Source: Cudoniella acicularis
Taxonomy: Eukaryota; Ascomycota; Leotiomycetes; Helotiales; Helotiaceae
Length of the DNA: 16,132 nt
Assembly: GCA_013054445.1 (NCBI GenBank)
Contig: JAAMPI010001311.1
Span: forward strand, 1 to 16,132
Reading direction: 5' to 3'
Shown here: piece after piece, positions 9,172 to 16,132 of the stretch
Position numbering within the stretch: the first letter of the stretch is position 1
How the letters are laid out: each line of letters opens with the position of its first letter
Notes under the pieces: model-generated
Told to the model about the DNA's origin: nothing
What the model saw: only the letters and a program-made list of their open reading frames with translations
Database searches by the model: none
Program-made: the position numbers and the translations under genes

Positions 9172-10667
9172 CTATAGCTTAGCGTCTACAGGTCTCGAGT
9201 ATAGGAGGCTAATGACCTCCGCAGCACCACGAGAACCAGATCGTACAGCCCCCTCCATGTACCCACTCCAAACATCAGAAGTCTCAGTGCCGACAAAATG
9301 GATATTCCCTACAGGCTCGGCAAGAGCTCCACCCGCTTTCGAAAGCAAACCCGGAGAAGTGACTGGGCACGGCGCCCCCTTACTCCATTCTTCTTTGGTC
9401 CACTCTTGCTCGAAAATCTCGATCGGGAGAAATACTTCCTCGGTATTGCCATATAATCTCGATATTTGTTGTAGAACCTGCGCCCTCCTTCCATGCTGAG
9501 GTAGCTTCGACCATTTTCGACCCGGCTCGCCACCAATGAAGCATGTGAGGGAGTACTGACCATCGACTGCAACACTTGAATCACGTACTACACCTATAGG
9601 CTCCAGATAGGAAATTGACAGTCCGCAGGATTTGAACTCAACCCACCATGGTTTAGAGTAACAAAGAATCATCTTGGAGTAGTATCCAAGTTGCGTCCCG
9701 GAGGAAAAGGTGAGTTTGTCACCAGAGAGTGGAGGGTCGAACGCGATATCTTTGTAAAGAGGGGTTGGAACGCTGACGATGAGCTTCTTGCAGGTATATG
9801 TTCTACCATCTCTTGCAGTCACAATAACGCCGTTGTATTTTTCGGTGATTTTAACCACGGGTGTGGAAAGAAGGACGGTACCGGCCATTAACAACGCGGC
9901 CAGATTTATGGCAATTGATTGAGTTCCTGGAGAAAGTGAGAAATCCCACTTTTGTCTCTAATTCCAAATTATCTTACCTTTTCTGAATCTTAAATATTGT
10001 CCGCCATGTTTCGAATCGGAGCGAAGTTGCTTCAAGCCCCCACCTTTGGCATTGTACTCAATGAAAAATTGAGCACTCAATTCCTTTGCTTCAACTCCAA
10101 GCATGACACGACTCCAAATTCTCACCATGTCAAGTGTTCTCTTACACCCATCTTTGCTGATCACAAATTGTTCGAGGCTCATTTGATCATAGCTTTCAGC
10201 CTGGCCGGCTTTGGAACAGTTTGCAATGGAGAGGTCGTGAATTAAGTCTCGAATTCGCTCGAGGTCTTGAACCTCGGTATCCGTGAACTTCCCAGAATTA
10301 GCTTCCATTTTCATAATTACTTCTAAGCATGAAAACTTGCCTTCGGAGACTTTCCGTACGGAAATGCATGTGTACTGCCATCCACGTCTTGAAATATGGA
10401 ATCTCCTTCCGTATTCTGCTGCACAAGCTCGATACCGAAACGCTGAGTCAAAGCGTAAATCTTGGACTGATTCGTGTCATTTGTCCATGCGGCCCCAATA
10501 TCGACACATCCTTTGCCGTTCGCCAGAGGCACTGTCCATGTCTTGCCCCCAACTCGATCTCTCGCTTCAAGGACGAGACACGAAAGCCCTGCGGTCTGGA
10601 TATCGTAGGCTGCTTGCAAGCCGCTGAGCCCAGCTCCGATAACTATAACGTCACGTATTTCGTCCAT
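9172..10667 (-). CDS. Flavin monoamine oxidase (MAO-N-like)
   Basis: FAD-dependent amine oxidase predicted to oxidise a primary or secondary amine to imine/aldehyde with release of H2O2. Exons 10341-10667, 9978-10287 and 9172-9926 sum to 1392 bases, giving 463 residues. I start at the ATG at 10667, which places the Rossmann strand at once; an in-frame ATG at 10688 adds 7 residues. The dinucleotide-binding motif is at 7-16 (VIVIGAGLSG), with the ribose-binding Glu34 in LVLEARDRVGG. The mid-region has the family motifs RAMLG-like RVMLGVE and GGGLKQLRSD...GGQYLR. The C-terminal FAD motif HFVGTETSDVWSGYMEGA starts at 422. Intron 1 (10288-10340) is GC-AG; intron 2 (9927-9977) is GT-AG. At the site of the MAO-A/B flavin-linking Cys the sequence reads GAPCPV, with Ala at the aligned position, so non-covalent FAD as in Aspergillus MAO-N is likely. 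The C-terminus (YSRPVDAKL) has no membrane helix and is not a standard SKL, though it loosely resembles a peroxisomal signal. Substrate is not deducible. Confidence 0.94.
10288..10340 (-). other. GC-AG intron in the amine oxidase gene
   Basis: The donor reads AG|GCAAGT, the optimal context for the rare GC donor class. A CTAAT branch-like site lies at 10297-10301 and the acceptor AG at 10288-10289. Splicing joins Lys109 to Phe110 (SPK|FTDTEV) in phase 0, matching the continuous SPKF stretch expected in this family. No usable GT donor nearby keeps the frame. Confidence 0.85.
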
Positions 10668-11042
10668 GATGATTGCAATTGAAATCAAGTGATACAGGTT
10701 GAGGCTTTACTAATTTTCAGAATATTTGGTTTTTAAGGTTCGGGTTTCAGGCTCTATAAGTTTGCCGGACATGCCCACTTATGCTCCCCACTTCTGCAAT
10801 GACGCCGGCATCGCAAAGATAAGGTATCGATTTAATTCTTTTTTCACGAAACTTTTATCAATGAAAAACTTTGCTTTATTTGGAATTTCTGCCGTGTCGA
10901 ATTATTTACATGATTGCTGAATCGAGAAATTGGTACTCAGGGGTAGAGCACGATACCCAACTTCTTTTGACGTTAACATGCTTCAGAATTTACACTGCAT
11001 ATTTGAAAGAAAAATCTCCAGGTTTCAGGAGTCCTGCTCAAT
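10668..11042. other. Intergenic region between amine oxidase and SDR
   Basis: These 375 bases should hold the amine oxidase promoter and the SDR 3' UTR, as both genes run on the minus strand. The short plus-strand frames here have no recognisable domain. I see no clear TATA box on the minus strand. Confidence 0.4.
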
Positions 11043-12420
11043 TCATGCGAGTTTGAATGACTTGACAGTGTCCACCACAGCTTCCTCAAGATCCTTGTAT
11101 TTGATGCCCAAGACCTCCACACTGCGAGAATTGTCGATTGAAAAAATGCCACCAGCGGGATAATTACCTCCTTCAACCGATTCAGAAGGCAACACAGAAT
11201 GATATTCTGGGAAATGCTTGCGGATCACTTCCACAATCTGTTTGTTGTTGAAGAGCCCCGCATTCAGGATGAATCTCTTACCGTCCGCTGCGGACAATTC
11301 CATAGCTGCAATATGAGCTTGCGCAACGTTGCGAACGTCTACCCAGAAGTAACCACTAGAAAAAGTCAGATATGTGGACAATTAAGTTGTAAAAGGTTGG
11401 ATTCTTACCCAAAATCTGGAATTCTTTCCTTCGCAATTCCCATGGTGATGCCTTGCGTGAGCTGGTTCGAGGTGTTCAGGCTTGCAAGAGAATGAAGACC
11501 AGGCACCTGTAAAGTTAGCATCTATTACATTCCGCATAATGGCAGAAAACTTACAATGGGACCAAAGATTAAGGAAGGTTCAATTGTAACGAGCGAAAAA
11601 TTGGGTTTCTCTTTTTCCACGAAATTCCAGGCCGCCTTTTCAGCAAAGGCTTTGCTTCCTGCAAACGATTAGAACTTATTGCTAAAATTATATAATTTTT
11701 TTTTATTGCCATCTTCAATTACCGTAATAGGGATGGGCTGAATGATCGAAGAGGTTGATTGACTCACCTGTGTATCCTTTGGCAGGATGCGATAAAGCTT
11801 CTTCAAGCGTCATAGGGTTGAAATCGGCCTCCGAATAGGTATATTCAGGGCAGTCGCCTTTGGAAATGTCACGCACAGCCGCAAAGGAAGACGTAATCAC
11901 CACTTTTTTGACTGAAGGGGCGCCGTTTTTAATCGCGCGGAGGATTTCCGTTGTACCCATAACAGCTGGATCGATCAGGTCCTGCTCAAAAGTCAATTCT
12001 CAATTTCAAAGACAATTTACAGATGTTTCTCACCTTTTGAATGTCTTGGGTGTTAAAGTGAAAAGGACTAGCCGTGTGGATAACCGCTTCAAAAGGGGGT
12101 GTGGAAACAACGGCATCTTTGAATGCATCTGGCTTTGCAATATCCTCGACGATTGCAAAATCAAGCTGGTCCTTCCCGTAGCTGGAAAAGACTCTCTTGA
12201 TGCTATCTGCTTTGCTCTGGCTTCGCACGGTGGTGACTACCGAATGTCTGTTACACAGTGACGAATTAGCACATGGATAGAATAAAGCATCTTATTTTGC
12301 TTCCGGAGATCCTTCGGCGTTTAATTTGAGATTCATTGCAACTCACCCTCCCTTTAGAAGTAACCCTAAAACATGGGCAGCAACAAAGCCACTGCCCCCT
12401 GTAAGAAGTACTCTGGTCAT
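11043..12420 (-). CDS. NAD(P)-dependent extended SDR, GRE2/dihydroflavonol-reductase type
   Basis: Carbonyl reductase of the extended short-chain dehydrogenase family (methylglyoxal reductase, dihydroflavonol reductase and ketoreductase relatives), probably cytosolic and NADPH-using. Six exons: 12347-12420, 12034-12247, 11768-11981, 11555-11658, 11409-11506, 11043-11355; the sum of 1017 bases gives 338 residues, the normal family length. The cofactor motif TGGSGFVA is at 7-14, followed after the first intron by HSVVTTVRS; the Arg there fits NADPH preference. The active site has Ser127/Ser128 (VVITSSFAAV) and Y166-T-G-S-K170, the YxxxK pair, the latter assembled across an intron. The segments DPAVMGTTEIL, EPSLIFGP and YFWVDVRNVAQAHI are standard for the family. 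Introns are all GT-AG (99, 52, 109, 48 and 53 bases); the second has a tandem GAGCAG acceptor. Its 3' end lies 375 bases upstream of the amine oxidase start. Substrate unknown. Confidence 0.95.
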
Positions 12421-12524
12421 TTTGAATTCGTGAATTTGTGAGTTGGGAAAAAATATCGGGTATGTCTGATGTGAATAGAATTGATTGCAATTGGAACTGA
12501 TGGAAACTCATCGAACTGCGAAAG

Positions 12525-12570
12525 ATCTAGTATTTAACTTTTTCTGCCATTTTCAAACCCACGTGTCAAC
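12525..12570 (-). promoter_or_regulatory. Candidate promoter elements of the SDR gene
   Basis: On the minus strand a TTAAATA box lies at about 12530-12537, some 110 bases before the ATG. A CACGTG core (12560-12565) lies a further 25 bases upstream and is recognised by fungal bHLH/bZIP factors. Both are motif matches only. Confidence 0.35.
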
Positions 12571-14076
12571 GGTTCAACAATCCAGCCGATCCTAAAAGAA
12601 AAGGCCAAATGGATGTTCCATAACTAGGATAGAAAGTTTTAAAAAAGTGGTTCAGCCCGAGCTTTAGAATATGCCATTCGATACAGCTTCGTGAAGTGAC
12701 ATATGTCTATATTCGTACGTGTGGCAATCGGCCCGCTTTGAAGTTGCCGAACTTTTGCCTTCAGAATAAAATTTCGATAGACCTTCGGATGTTTGGTGGC
12801 GGTTTCAATCACAACAAAGTGGACGAAAACCTGCGGCTCCTGCTTTAAACCCGGTATCACCGTCACGTCCGAACGGATATAGTTAGGTTGCCGAAATCTA
12901 GAGTTCGGACCGCCCTCGGGTTTTATGCAAGATAGTGATAAAACACTTCAACATAATTAAATACTTACATAGAATTTATTTGTTTAGTTTCGAAAAGGTG
13001 TAGTAGACTCTTACATGAGTTAGCGGTTGTAATTATTTTACCCAAACCTACTTACAAGCCGTTCAACTTTTGAAGTGTCTTTTTCAAAGAATCACGTGAT
13101 CGATCCATCTTTCGTTCGTGGTCTGCTGGGATGCAAGAAAAGAATTTTACAATAGACTATCGTTGCCTGTTGTTACAAGATATTACAGCAGTATCCTGAA
13201 CACTGCTGTTGGGGTATTTCATTTCCAGATGAGTACTAGCGGATAGTTTTGCTCGTGTCCGTTATCCGCAACTCAGCTAGCTTCATTATCAAATTTATAG
13301 TACGTGAAAGCGCGGCTTATCATCTGCTTAATTAATCTTAAATAATACTTTAGTTGGGCTTAATAGAAGAATTGCATACGATCTTGTCTCCGAAAACTGT
13401 GCCAGACAGCACTGACGCAGAAAATCTGTTCATGAAGAAATCATAGTTGAGAGAATAAACCGCATAATTTGTGGCATAAACTCTAAGAGGCCGCGCTGGC
13501 ATTATCCTTGAATTTGCGTCCTGCTGTTTAGACAGGACACCTTCGTTGAAAGGAACCCATCAGGTCAACAGCTATGTTTTTTTAAAAACGAAAGCGTGTA
13601 AATAATTTCGTGCCTCTTGCTGAAGTCGTCTACAATGAAATTCGGTGCTAATTCGTTCCTACCTTGAAAACAGCCATGCCTCGTAGAAGCGTTCTATTAA
13701 AAGTCTAAGACGTAGTGTGGCGCAAATCGCACCCATACCTTTGATTGGACACTCCGCCCCCTTTTTCGCTTAGCCCCCTCACAGCATCTAGGCACCCACG
13801 TAATTCCCACCACCGAGCACCGATGAAGAGGCAACAACGAAAAGGAACGTCGTGGTTGGTACACGAATATAAGATTCTCTACGTCACCGATATTCCGGGA
13901 AAGACAGACTTTAAAGGTGTCGCTCATTCGTTTAGCTGGCTCTTTGCTCAACTCGTAGGCTTTTTTACCGCAAAAACAAATAGTAGGCTTCTACTTATTA
14001 ATTTCAGATTCCCTCCAACTCCATTTTCTTTATCAGCCTTCAAGAACAGAGAGTTGTCAATTTCTCAACCGCCGCC
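12571..14076. other. Intergenic region between divergent genes
   Basis: No convincing gene. The frames at 12639-12866 (-), 13697-13951 (-) and 13745-14194 (+) lack domains; the last overlaps the true gene start at 14077 in another frame. Near the right end are two CCCCT boxes (within about 13750-13780), the core of fungal stress-response elements. A possible 5' UTR intron has a GTAGGC donor at about 13956 and a TTTCAG acceptor near 14008. A 15-mer at 13026-13040 repeats positions 129-143. Confidence 0.4.
13026..13051. repeat. Short repeat shared with 129-170
   Basis: GTTGTAATTATTTTA at 13026-13040 is identical to 129-143. The following CCAAACCTAC (13042-13051) is the reverse complement of 161-170. 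This could mark two degraded copies of a small repeat, or be chance in AT-rich DNA. Confidence 0.3.
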
Positions 14077-14505
14077 ATGCCGCCAAATAATCCCAATCTC
14101 GCCTTCTCCCCATCGCACCTCTCAGCAAGAATGGTTCCCGTCCCACCCTCAACCTATGTCTCAGCCGGCAAACTCGCCACTACAACCATCATAATAATCG
14201 TCATTGTCATCCTTCTAGTCACTATCACACTTATCGCATTCTGTTGCTGCTGCTGCAAGCGACAGAGGACCCGGTACCGAGCGAAGAGGATCGCGAAAGC
14301 GGCAGAAAGGGAGGCAGGGAATAGGAGATTAAAGCCGAGGATTCATGGAGGAAATGCGAGATTTTATGCTCCGGGTTTGAGGGTGGAGAGGGAGAGGAGT
14401 ATGGAGAGCTTGGAGATGGGGAGTTTGAGGAGTGGAAAGGGAGGTATTGTTAAGGCGAAGGAGGTGCGCAGCCCGAAAAGAGCTTGGTTGGGGTGGCGGG
14501 GCTGA
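14077..14505 (+). CDS. Small single-pass membrane protein with Cys5 juxtamembrane run
   Basis: An intronless frame of 142 residues. The start is favoured by its context (GCCGCCATG, close to an ideal eukaryotic initiation site). Residues 1-34 are short, proline-rich and without charge clusters. A strongly hydrophobic Ile/Val/Leu helix spans about 35-55. Five consecutive Cys follow at 56-60, then a basic stretch (KRQRTRYRAKR, 61-71). The rest is a basic, Ser/Gly/Arg-containing tail. By the positive-inside rule the tail should be cytosolic, and the Cys run next to the membrane is a typical S-palmitoylation pattern. I recognise no named family; small TM proteins of this layout are common in ascomycetes. 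The coding strand goes from C-rich in the first third to extremely G-rich at the end. Confidence 0.7.
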   Translation: MPPNNPNLAFSPSHLSARMVPVPPSTYVSAGKLATTTIIIIVIVILLVTITLIAFCCCCCKRQRTRYRAKRIAKAAEREAGNRRLKPRIHGGNARFYAPGLRVERERSMESLEMGSLRSGKGGIVKAKEVRSPKRAWLGWRG

Positions 14506-15011
14506 AATCGGGTTGTATTTGTGAGGGTGAGAGGGGTATGGGACCCAAAGATATTTGTTGTCTAGGGTGTTATGTGTAATACTTAATCAAGGCTCCTGAA
14601 TCCAAGAATAATCAATTGTTGTGGAATTGCAGGGAACTGTGACAGGATAATACAAAAATAAGCAAGATTACTTTCTAGGGGATGAACCAAGCCAAAAACA
14701 CCCAATCCCCCTCCGCCACTGGTTATTATAGTATCGAAATTGTTCGGTTTATTTGGGCGAGGGAATGACCAATCATCGTCACTCTTTTATCAATTTATAT
14801 GATAGAGGTAAACAGGACACTGGCGGGCGATTGGTAGTAGCACCGTCCACACCGAATATTAAGACAGGTTAGAGGAATTATAGTGTAAAACACATAATTA
14901 TACAAGTAACATATAGCCATGACCTGAATCCTAACTTAGACAAAATCTCTTCTTGTTTGAAAGAGCGAGTAAGCCCGCTTTCTGGAGAATGGTATCTATA
15001 CCCTAGCAAAT
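14506..15011. other. Intergenic region, convergent 3' ends
   Basis: This lies between the ends of the small membrane protein gene (+) and the subtilase (-). No open frame or repeat of note was seen; the right part is AT-rich and probably includes both 3' UTRs. Confidence 0.4.
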
Positions 15012-15731
15012 CTATAAATTCTGTAGGATTTTAAGAATGCTTTCGGTGACGAAACTTTGGCGGTTATTGCTGTTATTGTTCAGTAACTTCCATGGTGTAA
15101 TATAACTGTATTCAAGTCTCTCTTCGCTCATTGCAGCCAAGACTGCTTTCATTCCATCACAGCTCCTCAATCTCCTAGCATTTGCAGGGTTTGTTTCTGG
15201 CAACTGCCAGCGCACGTATTGCAATACACTTGCAGCAACGGCGACGGCGATCGGCGTTGCATAAGATGTGCCAGATTTACATTGCTTGTCGTCGTGTTTG
15301 AAAGGAGAAGGCCAGGCCGATTTAACAAGCTCACCTATAATGACGAAGTTTTTGGTTCGGGAATTTCTGTTAGGTGTAAAGCCTGAGATGTTGCCCTGAC
15401 CGCCGGTCGAATTGATGCATATTACCGTGCTGTGTTGGTTGGCTGGGTAGGCTATATTTGCGTTCCCTTTGTCATTCGAGGCCGCTATAAACATGATTAC
15501 ATCGCGGTACAAGGCGTATTTGATTGCGTTCTGAATAGCGTTATTCCGAGTCGGGAAACCAAAAGACATTGAAATGATGTCAACGTGGCATTCGTTAACT
15601 GCCCATGTGATTGTCTAAATGCTACTTAGTCTGGTTACTTTACGTAGAAATACGAGTAAACTTACCTCTGTAATAAGAGTAAGATCCGGCAGACTATGGT
15701 TCTTGGCAATTTTAGCTACAAAGATATCAAA
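15012..15731 (-). CDS. Subtilisin-like (S8) peptidase, 5' part missing
   Basis: C-terminal half of a subtilase. Visible exons are 15666-15731 and 15012-15614, joined by a 51-base GT-AG intron (15615-15665), for 222 residues to the stop. The sequence reads through the core strand DIFVAKIAK, the helix ITWAVNECHVDIISMSFG, the oxyanion-hole Asn region (FIAASNDKGN) and the nucleophile motif GTSYATPIA, whose Ser is catalytic. The catalytic Asp and His should lie further upstream and are not found. An AG at 15732-15733 could be an acceptor, but beyond it the DNA is AT-rich and unreadable as protein. The style (IISMSFG, AYPANQ-like AYPANQHSTVICI, MSEER...SYITPWKLL) resembles the intracellular S8 domains at the C-terminus of fungal multidomain proteins. 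It is either the end of a gene with exons beyond the window or a truncated pseudogene. No signal peptide is visible. Confidence 0.82.
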
Positions 15732-16132
15732 CTAATTAATTATAATTATTTATTTATTTAAATCAAATCAAGTATGTCGTTAAAATCCTTAATCAAATTC
15801 TAATCAACAATATTGATTTGATTTGATTAGTAATTAATTAGTATAGATATTTCTTTGACACACTGGAGAGATAAGTCCTAATATAATCGATTATTTTATC
15901 TTATAAGAATAATTATACTATTATTTATAATCTTTTCTTGAAATTAATATCTTATTTTAGGTTTATTTATTATTTTAATTAAAAAATAATAGCTTAAAGG
16001 TCTAAGATATCTTTTATAGTATTGATTTATATATAGAGACCTATATTTATAAGAAAGCAAAGAGTATCTCTAAGAATTGTATTATATATTTATTTTCTTA
16101 TTTATTCTATTATCCTCCTTTGTTCTCTAAGA
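15732..16132. other. AT-rich block, possible RIP-affected or repeat-derived DNA
   Basis: Composition drops abruptly from about 48% G+C in the adjacent subtilase coding sequence (15361-15420) to 12% at 15901-15960 and 15% at 15961-16020. The block is rich in TA and in repeats of ATCAA/TTGAT: AATCAAATCAAG-like bases near 15760-15772 and TTGATTTGATTTGATT at about 15814-15829, an imperfect inverted arrangement around CAATATTG. No coding frame is visible. This is what an AT-isochore border or a RIP-mutated repeat looks like in ascomycetes; no intact element is recognisable. Confidence 0.6.

Noticed and set aside
13745..14194. 149-codon plus-strand frame
   Set aside because: Proline/Ser-rich from the pyrimidine-rich leader; overlaps the better supported start at 14077 in another phase.

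Overview
The window looks like nuclear DNA of a filamentous ascomycete. Genes carry short spliceosomal introns (48 to about 114 bases) with fungal GTRNGT donors and CTAAC/CTAAT-type branch sites. The gene families are typically fungal: a class III chitinase with a CBM1, a 2EXR-family protein, a Ser/Thr-rich secreted protein, a MAO-N-like amine oxidase and a fungal-type subtilase. A Leotiomycetes or other Pezizomycotina source is a guess from this family mix. I found no tRNA, rRNA, CRISPR or intact transposon.

Layout. 1-2222: no convincing gene, with a G-rich left edge and one ambiguous base at 33. 2223-3826 (+): secreted GH18 chitinase in six exons, ending in a Ser/Thr linker and a CBM1. 4494-5276 (-): 2EXR-family gene whose domain head lies upstream of the first in-frame ATG and directly after an in-frame stop, so it may be frameshifted. 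5277-5825 (-): an unrecognised open frame in the same reading frame. 6466-7767 (-): two-exon secreted Ser/Thr-rich protein with a Cys-rich C-terminal domain. 7768-9171: gene-poor spacer with small dyads. 9172-10667 (-): flavin amine oxidase in three exons, one intron of the GC-AG class. 11043-12420 (-): six-exon NAD(P)-dependent extended SDR of the GRE2/dihydroflavonol-reductase type. 12421-14076: intergenic. 14077-14505 (+): small single-pass membrane protein with a run of five Cys after the membrane segment. 15012-15731 (-): C-terminal half of a subtilisin-like (S8) peptidase. 15732-16132: very AT-rich block into which the missing 5' part of the peptidase should run.

How they fit together. 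The chitinase and the Ser/Thr-rich protein are extracellular or wall-facing. The amine oxidase and the SDR are adjacent on the same strand, 375 bases apart: an amine-to-aldehyde oxidase beside a carbonyl reductase is a plausible two-step module, but only context supports it. The right edge looks like the border of a repeat-derived or RIP-affected AT-rich region. I see no clearly new multi-gene system. The best leads are the C-to-G skew flip inside two plus-strand genes, the broken 2EXR start, the truncated subtilase at the compositional border, and the unusual splice features.
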